A stretch of DNA of 64,000 nucleotides from Fredinandcohnia onubensis (GCF_002734285.1 NZ_NSEA01000003.1:1-64000); one strand, 5' to 3'. Shown: positions 17,023 to 26,214, counted from the first letter of the stretch. Numbers and translations are program-made. Notes: generated from the letters alone by a model not told the origin.

Positions 17023-17119
17023 TTTACTACACCTCTTTCTTAGGAATGTGGTCTAGCATCCTTTATTTTCTCCAAGTGAAGAAGCACGGATAACAAGCAA
17101 CATATCCCAAGGGTGGTAG

Positions 17120-18058
17120 TTAATTTAGTGCCTTTTTTAATGTATCTAGGTTTTGTGTCATTAAGCTAAAATAATCTTTGTTATCTTCGATTTCTTGTTG
17201 TGTTAAGGCCTCCAAATTATGAAGGGTTAAGCTTTTTGTACCTGTTTCTTTTTGAACCGTTTCAGCAATTTTTGATGAAATGTTTTGTTCGAATAGGATA
17301 TATTCTAGGTTTTGTTCTTTTACAGATTCAATAATAGTTGTTAACTCTTTTTGAGATGGTTCATTGGAAGGGGAAAAGCCAGTAATACTTATTTGCTTTA
17401 TTCCATAACGAGCTTCCCAGTATCCGTAAGCCGAATGGGCAACTAGAATTTCTTTACGTTTTGCAGAGTTGGCTACTTCCATAAATTCTGTGTTCAATTT
17501 TTCTAATTGGCCTTTTAATACGTTGAAATTTTCTTGATATACATCTTGACTAGAAGGATTTAACTCAGTTAGCGCATTTTTAATATTTTCAGCAATCTGA
17601 ATGGAGTAGACTGGATCTAGCCATATATGTGGATCAATATCTCCATGCTGATGATTTTCTTCATCATCGTGGTGGTGAGTATCGTCTTCCGCATTCATGA
17701 ATTCTATCCCAGATCCTGCTTCAATTAATGCAACCTCTTCCTTTTCTAGGGTCTTTTTTGCTGAAGATACAAAAGCCTCAACACCGACCCCAGTGAAAAT
17801 AAAAGCATCAGCACTTGCGATTTCTGTCATGTCCCTAGGAGTGGGTTCAAATGAGTGAGCATCAGCACCCGGTGGGTATACACTATTAACAATAACATCT
17901 TCCCCACCTATTCTTTTTGTAAAGTCTGTTAAAGGAAATACGGTTGTATAAATCGTGAGCATTCCTTCTTTATCTGATGATTTATTTTGATCTGCTCCAC
18001 AAGCTGAAAGTATGCCAATTACTAGTAGGAGCGCGATATATCCACTTATTTTTTTCAT
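17120..18058 (-). CDS. znuA: Zinc/manganese ABC transporter substrate-binding lipoprotein, ZnuA/AdcA type
   Basis: 312 aa. Lipoprotein signal ending ILSAC, then the cluster A-I metal-binding fold: VYPPGADAHSFEPTPRDM supplies the first His, a His/Asp-rich loop DDTHHHDDEENHQHG (about residues 122-138), HIWLDPV, VAHSAYGYW and a late acidic site. The His-rich loop favours zinc. No permease or ATPase gene lies alongside, so it must serve components encoded elsewhere. A Zur-type operator lies about 60 bp upstream. Confidence 0.9.
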   Translation of the reverse strand: MKKISGYIALLLVIGILSACGADQNKSSDKEGMLTIYTTVFPLTDFTKRIGGEDVIVNSVYPPGADAHSFEPTPRDMTEIASADAFIFTGVGVEAFVSSAKKTLEKEEVALIEAGSGIEFMNAEDDTHHHDDEENHQHGDIDPHIWLDPVYSIQIAENIKNALTELNPSSQDVYQENFNVLKGQLEKLNTEFMEVANSAKRKEILVAHSAYGYWEARYGIKQISITGFSPSNEPSQKELTTIIESVKEQNLEYILFEQNISSKIAETVQKETGTKSLTLHNLEALTQQEIEDNKDYFSLMTQNLDTLKKALN

Positions 18059-18117
18059 AAACTCTTTCTCCTCTCAAGTACCAAAGTGGTGCCTGTTTGA
18101 AATCCTTTCATATTATA

Positions 18118-18132
18118 TCGTAATTATTCCGA
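18118..18132. promoter_or_regulatory. Zur-type operator
   Basis: TCGTAATTATTCCGA differs at one position from the core palindrome TCGTAATNATTACGA of the B. subtilis Zur box. It lies between the divergent znuA-like gene and the carbonic anhydrase gene and could serve either. Confidence 0.7.
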
Positions 18133-18281
18133 TTTGAGAACAAAAAACTTCTTTAAGAGAAACAATGTCATTATTAGTATCTCTGCTACACACAAGAACT
18201 TGTGAATAATAATAAAAATATTATCTAAAAGGAACAGTTTTTGATAAAATATAATGAAATAAAGAGAGAAGGGTGAAAAGT

Positions 18282-18842
18282 ATGTCACTACTGGATAATA
18301 TTCTAGAATATAACCAAGAATTTGTTGAAACGAAAGAATACGAAAAATACCAAACGACAAAGCTTCCAAATAAAAGAATGGTTATTGTAACTTGTATGGA
18401 TACACGACTCATTGAACTGCTTCCAAAAGCAATGAACATGAAAAACGGAGATGTGAAAATTTTAAAGGTTGCAGGTGCGGTTGTTTCACATCCATTTGGA
18501 AGTGTAATGAGAAGTATATTAGTCGCCGTGTATGAATTAAATGCGGACGAGGTTTGTATTGTCGGTCACCACGATTGTGGTATGAGTTCACTAAACTCAG
18601 ATGCGATTTTACAAAAAATAAAAGACAGAGGCGTTACTCAAGGTAGAATTGATACATTAAAGTACTCTGGAATCGATCTTGATAAATGGTTTAAAGGTTT
18701 TAGCAGTGTAGAAGACAGTGTTCGACACAGTGTTGAAATGGTTGAAAACCATCCACTCCTTCCAGTGGAAGTTCCTGTTCACGGTCTCGTTATTAATCCT
18801 GAAACAGGTAAACTCGATGTAGTGGTTAACGGGTATAAATAA
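18282..18842 (+). CDS. ytiB: Beta-class carbonic anhydrase YtiB
   Basis: 186-aa cytosolic enzyme interconverting CO2 and bicarbonate. Zinc ligands are visible as CMDTRL (Cys and the Asp-Arg dyad, about residue 35) and GHHDCGM (His and Cys, about residues 96-102), the arrangement of beta carbonic anhydrases. Start ATG 18282 follows GAAGGGTGA. As a zinc enzyme next to a Zur box and a zinc-binding protein, its expression may be tied to zinc status. Confidence 0.92.
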   Translation: MSLLDNILEYNQEFVETKEYEKYQTTKLPNKRMVIVTCMDTRLIELLPKAMNMKNGDVKILKVAGAVVSHPFGSVMRSILVAVYELNADEVCIVGHHDCGMSSLNSDAILQKIKDRGVTQGRIDTLKYSGIDLDKWFKGFSSVEDSVRHSVEMVENHPLLPVEVPVHGLVINPETGKLDVVVNGYK

Positions 18843-18847
18843 GATGG

Positions 18848-18876
18848 AAAGAGGTCATTTGACCTCTTTTTTAATG
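18848..18876 (+). terminator. ytiB terminator
   Basis: AAAGAGGTCA-TTTG-ACCTCTTT then T-rich. Confidence 0.8.
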
Positions 18877-18990
18877 TTTAGAGGTTAAAGAGAAGTTAAT
18901 ATTGGTTATCATGGATAAGAGGAATAATGTCATAAAAAAGACACAGGAAAAAGTGGTCGTTTGTTGTACCATGTAGTTGAGGTGAAAGAA

Positions 18991-19755
18991 ATGAAAAAAA
19001 TAGGCCTTTTTCTCTTGATGGCTGCAATAATCATGCTTGCAGCATGTAATAATGAGACAGAAAAGAAAAATACGAATACGACAGAATTAGTACCAATTGC
19101 GGTTGATGTAAAGCTTGATCCTGAAAAAATCAATCCAGGTGAAGAAGCAACCTTACATGCGATTGTAACTCAAGGGGTAGAAGCAGTTGAAGATGCGGAT
19201 GAAGTCCAATTTGAAATTGTACAAAAAGGCAGTGAAGAAAGCGAATTTCTAGATGGGAAGCACACTTCTGATGGTGAATATACGGCTGTTAAAACGTTTG
19301 AGCAGGACGGGATATATTTTGTGACAGCACATGTAACGGCGAGAAGCATGCACACCATGCCAAAGGTTGAAGTGGTAATTGGAAACCCTAGTGCAACAGA
19401 AGAGCCAGCGGATGAACCAACAGAAGATGGCGGACACCATGGAAGTGAACATCATCATGGAAGTGGGGATGTTTCAATCGACTTCCCTCTTGAGACTGAA
19501 TACCCTGTAGGAAAATCATCTACATTACATGTATCTTTTGAAGAGTCAGGAGCACCTTTGACAGATGCAATCGTTCGGTTTGAGGTTTGGAAAGATGGCG
19601 CCGAGAAGCATGAGTTTATAGATGCAAGTGAAACTGAAAATGGTGTCTATCAATCAGACTATACATTCGCTGAAACTGGGAATTATAATATTCAAGTTCA
19701 CATCGAAAAAGGAGAAATTCACGAACATCTTGAAAAGACAACAAACGTAAAATAA
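18991..19755 (+). CDS. ytkA: YtkA-like lipoprotein with two FixH-type domains
   Basis: 254 aa, secreted lipoprotein: signal with lipobox LAAC (about residue 20). Two immunoglobulin-like YtkA/FixH-type domains follow (about 28-125 and 155-254). They are similar to each other, with matched phrases FEIVQKGSEE...EF and FEVWKDGAEKHEF, and DGEYTAVKTFEQDGIY and NGVYQSDYTFAETGNY. Between them is a His-rich linker GGHHGSEHHHGSGD, which could bind metal. Exact function unknown. The duplicated domain distinguishes it from shorter single-domain members. RBS GAGGTGAAAG. Confidence 0.85.
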   Translation: MKKIGLFLLMAAIIMLAACNNETEKKNTNTTELVPIAVDVKLDPEKINPGEEATLHAIVTQGVEAVEDADEVQFEIVQKGSEESEFLDGKHTSDGEYTAVKTFEQDGIYFVTAHVTARSMHTMPKVEVVIGNPSATEEPADEPTEDGGHHGSEHHHGSGDVSIDFPLETEYPVGKSSTLHVSFEESGAPLTDAIVRFEVWKDGAEKHEFIDASETENGVYQSDYTFAETGNYNIQVHIEKGEIHEHLEKTTNVK

Positions 19756-19800
19756 AAAAAGGAAGGTAGCATTAATGTTGATGCTTACCTTCCTTTTTTT
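19756..19800. terminator. Bidirectional terminator ytkA / yidD
   Basis: AAAAGGAAGGTA and TACCTTCCTTTT arms around a short loop, with A and T tracts outside. It contains the end of yidD. Confidence 0.75.
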
Positions 19801-20011
19801 CGGGTACAAAGTCAATCCCGCCTGGATGGAGGGGATGACACTTTAATAAACGTTTAATGGTCAGCCAACCACCCTTAAATGCACCAAAGCGTTTGATGGC
19901 CTCAAGTCCATATTGGGAACAAGTCGGATAAAAGCGACAAGTTGGCGGTTTTAATGGGGATATAAATCTTCGATAGAAACGAATAACACCTATAAATAAC
20001 GTTTGAAGCAA
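19772..20011 (-). CDS. ytjA: Membrane protein insertion efficiency factor YidD
   Basis: 79 aa. The YidD core is complete: [19 protein letters not shown] (part), [28 protein letters not shown]. It has two invariant cysteines in TCRFYPTC and a later C in KCHP. It acts at the inner face of the membrane near YidC/Oxa1 insertases. Start is TTG 20011, behind AAGGGAAG. Confidence 0.93.
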   Translation of the reverse strand: MLQTLFIGVIRFYRRFISPLKPPTCRFYPTCSQYGLEAIKRFGAFKGGWLTIKRLLKCHPLHPGGIDFVPEKKEGKHQH

Positions 20012-20194
20012 TTTTTTCTACTTCCCTTACTTGGTTTAAGTACTTATACTATACTATAGGAAGTAATTAAAAGCATCTGTAAAGGTTGTCCAAAAAGTCA
20101 CCTCATCGAATTTTTTCCAATTCAAATTAAATTGATGAAAAAAATCGGAATTAGCGTTATGATAGATATAAAGTTTATTTAGGGAGTGAAGAGA

Positions 20195-20668
20195 ATGCCA
20201 TCAGTAGAAAGTTTTGAACTAGATCATTGTGCAGTTAAAGCTCCGTATGTAAGACATTGTGGTGTACACAAGGTAGGTACAGATGGAGTTGTAAATAAGT
20301 TTGATATTCGTTTTTGTCAGCCAAATAAACAGGCGATGAAGCCAGATGTTATTCATACACTTGAACATTTACTAGCTTTTAATCTTCGTGAGCATTGTGA
20401 GAAATATGATCACTTTGATATTATTGATATCTCTCCTATGGGGTGTCAAACAGGTTATTATTTAGTTGTGAGTGGGGAACCAACAGTTTCAGAAATAATT
20501 GACCTATTAGAAGCTACAATGCAAAGTGCCTTAGAAATTACAGAAATTCCTGCAGCGAATGAAACTCAATGTGGTCAAGCGAAACTTCATGACTTAGAGG
20601 GAGCAAAGCGCCTCATGCGTTTCTGGCTAACACAATCAAAAGAAGACCTTCATAAGGTTTTTGGATAA
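20195..20668 (+). CDS. luxS: S-ribosylhomocysteine lyase LuxS
   Basis: 157-aa metalloenzyme that cleaves S-ribosylhomocysteine to homocysteine and the AI-2 precursor, part of the activated methyl cycle. Metal site HTLEH (about residues 54-58), MGCQTGYY with the catalytic Cys, and the third ligand Cys in ETQCGQA are present. Start ATG 20195 follows AGGGAGTG. Its partner metK lies 11 kb away in the same window. Confidence 0.97.
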   Translation: MPSVESFELDHCAVKAPYVRHCGVHKVGTDGVVNKFDIRFCQPNKQAMKPDVIHTLEHLLAFNLREHCEKYDHFDIIDISPMGCQTGYYLVVSGEPTVSEIIDLLEATMQSALEITEIPAANETQCGQAKLHDLEGAKRLMRFWLTQSKEDLHKVFG

Positions 20669-20670
20669 AA

Positions 20671-20700
20671 AAGGACCTCAGCCACTAGGGCTGAGGTTTT
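20671..20700. terminator. Bidirectional terminator luxS / amidase
   Basis: GACCTCAGCC-ACTA-GGGCTGAGGTTTT between convergent genes. Confidence 0.8.
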
Positions 20701-22162
20701 ATAGTTTTGGTGGAATTCGATATTTTGTTCCTTGTTCGTATGCATATGCCAATTTTATCAGTGCGGCTTCTGAATAGGCAGTTCCTGTGAAGGTGATTCC
20801 AACTGGCTCTCCTTCAGATGTATAACCCGCAGGTACCGTTATTGATGGATAACCAGCTTTAGCCGGTATACTTGCTCCAATATTGTTCGGGAATACAATG
20901 GCATCTAATTGATGCTCGTTTAAAACAAAATCAATCCCGTTTTCGGTTGAATGATAATGGTCATTCTCAAGTGCTTCAAGATATTCTTTTTCTGTCAGCG
21001 TCCCACTCGTTCTTTCTGCCTCTTCCAAAATAATTTGGCCGTATTTTAACATTTTTTCTTTATTTTCCTTGTTGAATGCAATCAAGTCAGATAAATTTCG
21101 AACCTTTACGGAAGAGTCTAGGTTTCGTAAATAAGTATTTAGGTCTACCTTAAATTCATATGTTAACACATCATAGCTCCACTTGTTTTTTGAAGAAGGA
21201 ATTTTTACATCCTCAATAACAGTTGCCCCAAGTTCCTCAAGCTTCTTTACTGCCTTATCCATGACTGCACGTTTTTCCTCACTTAGGTAGTCAAAATAAA
21301 CCTCTCTAGCAACACCAATCCGTGCACCTTTTAGCCCATCAGCATCTAAAAAATGGGTGAAATCGGTAGCGGTTAACGTTCTGCCTGTGTAAGTGATTGG
21401 ATCCCGTTCATCTACTTCTGCCATTGCTGTTAATAGGTAAGCTGCATCCTTTACGGTACGTGCCATTGGTCCGGCAGTATCTTGTGTATGAGCAATAGGA
21501 ATGATTCCTGCCCGGCTTACTAATCCAACGGTTGGCTTTATGCCGACAAGTGAGTTTTGACTTGAAGGACTTAAAATGGAGCCTGACGTTTCTGTACCAA
21601 CTGCAACAACTGCAAAATTTGCGGCAATGGCTGAGCCAGAACCAGCGCTTGAGCCCCCGACATCAAATTTACCGGGTCCATATGGATTTAATGTTTGCCC
21701 TCCTCGTGAGCTATATCCACTAGGCATTCCTTCTGTCATGAAATTTGCCCATTCTGTCATATTTGTTTTTCCTAAAATAATAGCACCAGCTTCTCTTAAG
21801 AGATACGCAACATATGAATCTTCAGATGCATGCGAGTCTGCTAAAGCGAGTGAGCCAGCAGATGTGTGCATCTTATCGTTCGTGTCTAGATTATCTTTCA
21901 GTAATACTGGAATTCCGTGAAGCGAGCCACGTGGTCCGATTTCTTTTCGCTCCGCATCTAGAGCCATTGCGATTTGCAATGCATCTGGATTGATCTCTAT
22001 GATGGAACGTAATGCTGAGTCATAGTTTGCAATTCTACGTAAATACATGAGTACCAATTGTTTGGCTGTTAATTCTTCTTTTTCATACTTTTCTTGGATG
22101 GAATCAATAGTTGCCTCAATTAACCAATTATTTGCAAGTTCTTGAAGAAGTTTATTTTCCAT
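20699..22162 (-). CDS. Amidase-signature family hydrolase
   Basis: 487 aa. Ser-Ser-Lys triad region is recognisable: LKDNLDT (catalytic Lys, about residue 87), GGSSAGSGSAIAANF (cis-Ser) and VGTETSGSILSPS (nucleophile Ser). Family members hydrolyse amides, including amino-acid amides and aryl amides; substrate cannot be told from sequence. No signal peptide is seen, so it is presumably cytosolic. It follows ytzI with an 11-nt overlap, suggesting one transcript. Confidence 0.9.
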   Translation of the reverse strand: MENKLLQELANNWLIEATIDSIQEKYEKEELTAKQLVLMYLRRIANYDSALRSIIEINPDALQIAMALDAERKEIGPRGSLHGIPVLLKDNLDTNDKMHTSAGSLALADSHASEDSYVAYLLREAGAIILGKTNMTEWANFMTEGMPSGYSSRGGQTLNPYGPGKFDVGGSSAGSGSAIAANFAVVAVGTETSGSILSPSSQNSLVGIKPTVGLVSRAGIIPIAHTQDTAGPMARTVKDAAYLLTAMAEVDERDPITYTGRTLTATDFTHFLDADGLKGARIGVAREVYFDYLSEEKRAVMDKAVKKLEELGATVIEDVKIPSSKNKWSYDVLTYEFKVDLNTYLRNLDSSVKVRNLSDLIAFNKENKEKMLKYGQIILEEAERTSGTLTEKEYLEALENDHYHSTENGIDFVLNEHQLDAIVFPNNIGASIPAKAGYPSITVPAGYTSEGEPVGITFTGTAYSEAALIKLAYAYEQGTKYRIPPKL

Positions 22163-22316
22163 CAGAATTCTCCTTATTTTCAGGTTGGTTTAAATGTGGA
22201 TTATCTTCTAAATCATCTACTGTATGTTTGTACTTATACGCTTTGGATGTCGTACTAACAGCTAAAAACAGGACAACAAAAACAATAATGATTGATAAAA
22301 TTAATACGATAAACAT
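22152..22316 (-). CDS. ytzI: YtzI-like single-pass membrane peptide, 54 aa
   Basis: A short gene read from 22316: MFIVLILSIIIVFVVLFLAV gives one membrane helix, followed by a polar charged tail containing KYKHTVDD. RBS GAGGAGGT is strong. It resembles YtzI of Bacillus in size, helix and neighbourhood. It overlaps the amidase start by 11 nt and is probably co-transcribed with it. Function unknown. Confidence 0.8.
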   Translation of the reverse strand: MFIVLILSIIIVFVVLFLAVSTTSKAYKYKHTVDDLEDNPHLNQPENKENSDGK

Positions 22317-22428
22317 AGCAACCTCCTCTTTTTTCCTTTATTTTAACATGAAAAATGATAGAAGATATTGATATTCCAATTAAATTGAAAAAGTATGAAA
22401 TTTGTCAAGAAACAAAATTAAAATTTAT

Positions 22429-22454
22429 GTTTCACTGTGTTATAAAGGGGGTAT
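22429..22454 (+). promoter_or_regulatory. Sigma-B promoter of dps
   Basis: GTTTCA (22429-22434), 14-nt spacer, GGGTAT (22449-22454), close to the sigma-B consensus GTTTAA-N13-15-GGGTAT and 26 bp before dps. B. subtilis dps is also sigma-B controlled. Confidence 0.75.
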
Positions 22455-22479
22455 GTTAACAAATAAGGAGGAGATATGA

Positions 22480-22920
22480 ATGTCAACACAATTAGTCGAA
22501 ATGGTAAATAAGCAAGTTGCTAACTGGAGTGTGCTTTACATTAAGCTACATAATTATCATTGGTTTGTTAAAGGTTCTAATTTCTTCACCCTTCATGAAA
22601 AATTTGAGGAATTGTACAATGAGTCAGCAGTTCATATTGATGAGTTAGCGGAACGATTACTGGCAATTGGTGGACAACCTGTTGCTACGATGAAAGAGAT
22701 TCTTGAATTATCTTCTATTAAGGAAGCAAACGGTAATGAAAATGCCGATGATATGGTAGCTACTATTTCAAATGATTTTTCAATATTAACGGGAGAATTA
22801 AAGGAAGGTATGAAGGTAGCTGGTGATGTGGATGATGAAACAACAGGCGATATGCTGCTTGCAATTCACCAAACACTTGAAAAACATATTTGGATGCTCC
22901 AATCCTTCTTAGGAAAATAA
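22480..22920 (+). CDS. dps: Dps-family mini-ferritin
   Basis: 146-aa Dps/MrgA protein that oxidises and stores iron in a 12-subunit shell and protects DNA. The inter-subunit ferroxidase site residues are visible in [10 protein letters not shown] (His, about residue 27) and [21 protein letters not shown] (part), with His, Asp and Glu at the expected spacing. A sigma-B promoter precedes it and a GAAAGAAGGG hairpin terminator follows. Confidence 0.95.
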   Translation: MSTQLVEMVNKQVANWSVLYIKLHNYHWFVKGSNFFTLHEKFEELYNESAVHIDELAERLLAIGGQPVATMKEILELSSIKEANGNENADDMVATISNDFSILTGELKEGMKVAGDVDDETTGDMLLAIHQTLEKHIWMLQSFLGK

Positions 22921-22928
22921 AAAATAGT

Positions 22929-22965
22929 TTGCCCTTCTTTCTTGTCGAAAGAAGGGTTTTGTTAT
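22929..22965 (+). terminator. dps terminator
   Basis: GCCCTTCTTTC / GAAAGAAGGG with a T-rich tail. Confidence 0.8.
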
Positions 22966-22992
22966 ATTTTTTTAGTAGGGGAGGAGAGAACT

Positions 22993-24009
22993 ATGATCGA
23001 TTTACGAAGTGATACAGTTACAAAGCCAACTGCCGAAATGAGAAAAGCAGCTTATGAAGCTGAGGTTGGAGATGATGTATATCAAGAGGATCCAACTGTA
23101 ATAGAGTTAGAGCAAACAGCAGCTGATATGCTAGGGAAAGAAGCGGCATTATTTGTTACGAGTGGAACTCAAGGCAATCAAATTGCTGTGTTAACTCATA
23201 CACGAAAAGGGAATGAAATCATCGTTGAACAAGATTCTCATATTTTTAATTATGAAGGTGCTGCGATTTCTGCGTTTGCTGGAGTACAGCCACGAACAAT
23301 AAAAGGGAACAGAGGCGCAATGGATCCTACAGAAGTGGAGTCTGCTATTCAAGAGGATGATGTTCATAACCCTGAAACCGGCTTGATTTGTATTGAAAAT
23401 ACACATAATCGAGCGGGAGGTGCCGTCATTCCAATTGAAAATATGGCAGCGATTCATCATATTGCAGCTGCAAATCATATTCCTGTTCATTTGGATGGTG
23501 CACGTCTATTCAATGCAGCAGTAGCATTAGGACGACCTGTAAAGGACATTGCGCAATATACGGATTCTGTTCAATTTTGTATATCAAAAGGTTTAGGCGC
23601 CCCGGTAGGTTCGATCATCGCTGGGAGCGAAGAGTTTATTAAGCAAGCAAGGAAATGGAGAAAACGTCTTGGTGGAGGTTTAAGACAGGTTGGGATTATA
23701 GCAGCCCCAGGACTTGTTGCACTTCGCACGATGGTTGACCGTCTTGCCCTCGACCATGAACATGCAAAATTTCTTGCAGAAGGACTCGGAAATATCAAAG
23801 GGATAAAAGTCGTAAATCAGATTGATACCAATATCATTTTAGTTGACGTGAGTGAAAGAGGCTTAACCTCAAGTCAATTTGCTGCGTTATTAAAAGAACA
23901 TGGTGTATTGGTTTCAACATTTGGACCTAAACTTGTCCGATTTGTCACTCATTATGATGTTAATCAAGAGTCAATTGAGGACGCATTAAGAATCGTAAGT
24001 AAACTTTAA
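22993..24009 (+). CDS. Low-specificity L-threonine/L-allo-threonine aldolase, PLP enzyme
   Basis: 338-aa fold-type I PLP enzyme cleaving (allo-)threonine to glycine and acetaldehyde. MIDLRSDTVTKPT start, GNQIAVLTH, EQDSHIFNYE, HLDGARLFNAA (PLP Asp) and SVQFCISKGLGAP with the PLP lysine at about residue 198 are diagnostic. Start placed at ATG 22993 after GGGGAGGAG. Earlier in-frame ATG 22942 would lie in the dps terminator. Corresponds in context to a threonine aldolase of the GntG/LtaE group. Confidence 0.92.
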   Translation: MIDLRSDTVTKPTAEMRKAAYEAEVGDDVYQEDPTVIELEQTAADMLGKEAALFVTSGTQGNQIAVLTHTRKGNEIIVEQDSHIFNYEGAAISAFAGVQPRTIKGNRGAMDPTEVESAIQEDDVHNPETGLICIENTHNRAGGAVIPIENMAAIHHIAAANHIPVHLDGARLFNAAVALGRPVKDIAQYTDSVQFCISKGLGAPVGSIIAGSEEFIKQARKWRKRLGGGLRQVGIIAAPGLVALRTMVDRLALDHEHAKFLAEGLGNIKGIKVVNQIDTNIILVDVSERGLTSSQFAALLKEHGVLVSTFGPKLVRFVTHYDVNQESIEDALRIVSKL

Positions 24010-24046
24010 AACTGAGTTAGGAAGGATTGTCAAAAGACAATCCTTT

Positions 24047-24307
24047 TTAATGTATATCCCTCAACTCATTAATCGTCATCATTTTTGATTGACCAATTCC
24101 ATCACGTGCCATTTTTGCTTTAAGGTTTTCAATCATGTAGAAACCAACTAAATTTCGTAATTCTTGATCAGTTAAATCTCTTAAAAGGTCTATCAGATCT
24201 TCGCGTTCAAATTGTTCAAGCACGGAAAAAGCAATGATGTCCGCATCTTCTTCATCACCTGTTAATTTATCTCTATACAGTTCATAAATTTCATCAATTA
24301 TTTTCAT
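24047..24307 (-). CDS. DUF6154-type small acidic protein
   Basis: 86 aa, mostly alpha-helical and acidic, no signal or membrane segment. The phrases ELYRDKLTGDEEDADII and LVGFYMIENLKAKM resemble a small Bacillaceae family I associate with DUF6154, function unknown. Start after GGGGAAACC. Convergent with the threonine aldolase gene. Confidence 0.7.
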   Translation of the reverse strand: MKIIDEIYELYRDKLTGDEEDADIIAFSVLEQFEREDLIDLLRDLTDQELRNLVGFYMIENLKAKMARDGIGQSKMMTINELRDIH

Positions 24308-24487
24308 AAGTGGTTTCCCCTTTGCCTGCTTATTTCACATGTTTTCTTGGAAATTAGTATATGGGGGAATGTCTTAAAAGATACTAATTTTAACGAAATT
24401 TAGGCAAGGGCCATATTGAATGTTGAATATTTTTTCCACGAGAGGAAAAAGCTAAAATAACGTAAATCACTGTTAGGAGTGACCATA

Positions 24488-24823
24488 GTGGAACAACAGT
24501 CTAAGAAAACCTATTATATTGCTGTAGGAAGTGGGGAAATATCTCAAGTGAAGTCCGGGTCTACTTGGGAGTACAAAATTGAAGCAACAGACGAGGAAAT
24601 TCATCAACTGCGAAAGCTTTTTGATTCGAATTATGCAAATGAAGTTGAAGGATTTTTACGTGCACACGTTCCTTTTGTGGAATATCATAATGATTCATCA
24701 AATGATAAGTACGACACAAACATGCTGCAGGTTTTTCAGATGGTCTATCGACTTGGAGATCAGGAAACAAAAGAATTCATACAATCACAAGGCATACTTG
24801 ATGTATTAGGTAATATTGATTAA
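24488..24823 (+). CDS. Conserved hypothetical protein, 111 aa
   Basis: Soluble protein with YYIAVGSGEISQVKSGSTW near the start and an acidic helical remainder. Homologues in Bacillus are often labelled 'hydrolase' without support, and no catalytic motif is visible. Start placed at GTG 24488, eight bases after TAGGAG. An upstream in-frame GTG at 24479 overlaps that site. Just upstream of the NUDIX gene ytkD, with only a hairpin-like 'AAGCCACTTC/GAAGCGGCTT' in between. Confidence 0.75.
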   Translation: MEQQSKKTYYIAVGSGEISQVKSGSTWEYKIEATDEEIHQLRKLFDSNYANEVEGFLRAHVPFVEYHNDSSNDKYDTNMLQVFQMVYRLGDQETKEFIQSQGILDVLGNID

Positions 24824-24896
24824 GCCACTTCTACATGAAGCGGCTTGTTTTTATGTTATCATAATAATAAAACCAACGATATTGGAGAATAAAAAA

Positions 24897-25385
24897 ATGA
24901 TTGTTTTTCAAGACATGTATCATAATGAAGTGAATTTATCGTTTACACCCAATCCTTTTTCGGACCAACCGAAGCATGTGTGGGTCATCTGTCGATATCG
25001 GGACCAATGGCTTTTAACAAACCATTCTGAACGAGGACTCGAATTTCCAGGGGGAAAGGTTGAGAAGGGGGAGGCTCCTAAGGCTGCCGCGATTCGTGAG
25101 GTAATGGAAGAAACAGGTGCTGAGGTTCAGGAAATCGAATATATTGGTCAATATAAGGTTATAGGAAAAGGGAAAACGATTATTAAAAATATTTATTTTG
25201 CTGAAATTGCACGCCTTCTTGAGAAGAATAATTATTTTGAAACAAAAGGGCCTGTCTTGCTAAAAGAAATTCCACTAGACAATGTAAAAACGGACCGACG
25301 ATATAGCTTCATCATGAAGGATGATGTCTTAACCCATAGCATTGACTATGTAGAAAAGTATTTGAAAACGAAAAAAGCTCTCTAG
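24897..25385 (+). CDS. ytkD: NUDIX hydrolase YtkD
   Basis: 162-aa nucleoside triphosphate pyrophosphohydrolase. The NUDIX box runs GGKVEKGEAPKAAAIREV followed by MEETGAE (about residues 57-80), complete with the REVxEE core. B. subtilis YtkD hydrolyses 8-oxo-dGTP and other NTPs and also has RNA pyrophosphohydrolase-like activity; roles here are by homology. Start ATG 24897 after TTGGAG. Confidence 0.88.
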   Translation: MIVFQDMYHNEVNLSFTPNPFSDQPKHVWVICRYRDQWLLTNHSERGLEFPGGKVEKGEAPKAAAIREVMEETGAEVQEIEYIGQYKVIGKGKTIIKNIYFAEIARLLEKNNYFETKGPVLLKEIPLDNVKTDRRYSFIMKDDVLTHSIDYVEKYLKTKKAL

Positions 25386-25410
25386 TTGATACTAGAAGAG
25401 CTTTCTATTT
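25372..25410. terminator. Bidirectional terminator ytkD / ytlD
   Basis: AAAAAAGCTCT-CTAG...CTAG-AGAGCTTTCT between convergent genes. Confidence 0.75.
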
Positions 25411-26214
25411 AGAATCCTTTATTAGCTTTCTCTCCAGGAGTTCAACCCCTTGGTACATGAGTGTTGCGCAAATGGCAATCAATAATAAGCTTAGGAAAAT
25501 GAGTGTGAAATTAAATACCTGGAATCCATAAATGATAAGATAGCCTAAGCCTTGCTTAGAAACAAGGAATTCTCCGACAATGACTCCGACCCATGACAAT
25601 CCAACGTTAACTTTTAATGTGGAGATAATGGCTGGAAAGGATGAGGGGAGAATGACATCGCGGAAGATTTGTTTCCGATTTGCTCCAAAGGTCTGTAGTA
25701 CTTTAATGTAGTTATAATCGACTTCCTTAAACGAAGTGTAGATGACAATTGTCGTGATAATAACCGAAATTATTGCACCCATTGCAATAATAGACACATA
25801 TCCGGTGCCTAAGGCAACGATTAAGATTGGGCCTAACGCTACTTTTGGCATTGCATTTAAAACGACTAAATACGGATCAAGGATGTTTGAAAGACGTTCT
25901 GACCACCATAAAAGCGCGGCAATTAAAACCCCTAAGACCGTTCCTATAATAAACCCTAGTACTGTTTCAAACAATGTTACAGCAAGATTATTAAATAGGC
26001 TTCCATCATTTATTTTATCTAAAAATAGATTCCAAACTTTTGAAGGAGCACTAAAGATTAAAGGGTCTATCCAATGGCTACGACTCGCAATTTCCCAGAA
26101 CCCGAAAAAGACAATAAAAATTAGGATTTGATAAAATCTGACTAGTCTTTTCTCTTTTTTAATCGACTGCAGATAATGGTTGTGAAGGTCTTTAATGTTC
26201 AGGTTTTGTTTCAA
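25405..26214 (-). CDS. ytlD: ABC importer permease (YtlD type)
   Basis: 269-aa inner membrane protein of the BPD permease family, with about six hydrophobic segments and the EAA-type loop [21 protein letters not shown] that contacts the ATPase. It belongs to the nitrate/sulfonate/thiamine-precursor (SsuC/ThiX-like) group. Overlaps the ATPase gene by 23 nt. Last gene of the three-gene importer operon. Confidence 0.9.
   Translation of the reverse strand: MKQNLNIKDLHNHYLQSIKKEKRLVRFYQILIFIVFFGFWEIASRSHWIDPLIFSAPSKVWNLFLDKINDGSLFNNLAVTLFETVLGFIIGTVLGVLIAALLWWSERLSNILDPYLVVLNAMPKVALGPILIVALGTGYVSIIAMGAIISVIITTIVIYTSFKEVDYNYIKVLQTFGANRKQIFRDVILPSSFPAIISTLKVNVGLSWVGVIVGEFLVSKQGLGYLIIYGFQVFNFTLIFLSLLLIAICATLMYQGVELLERKLIKDSK

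Noticed and set aside
22942-22992. Upstream start for the threonine aldolase
   Set aside because: The added residues are translated dps terminator. ATG 22993 has a clear RBS and gives the usual N-terminus.
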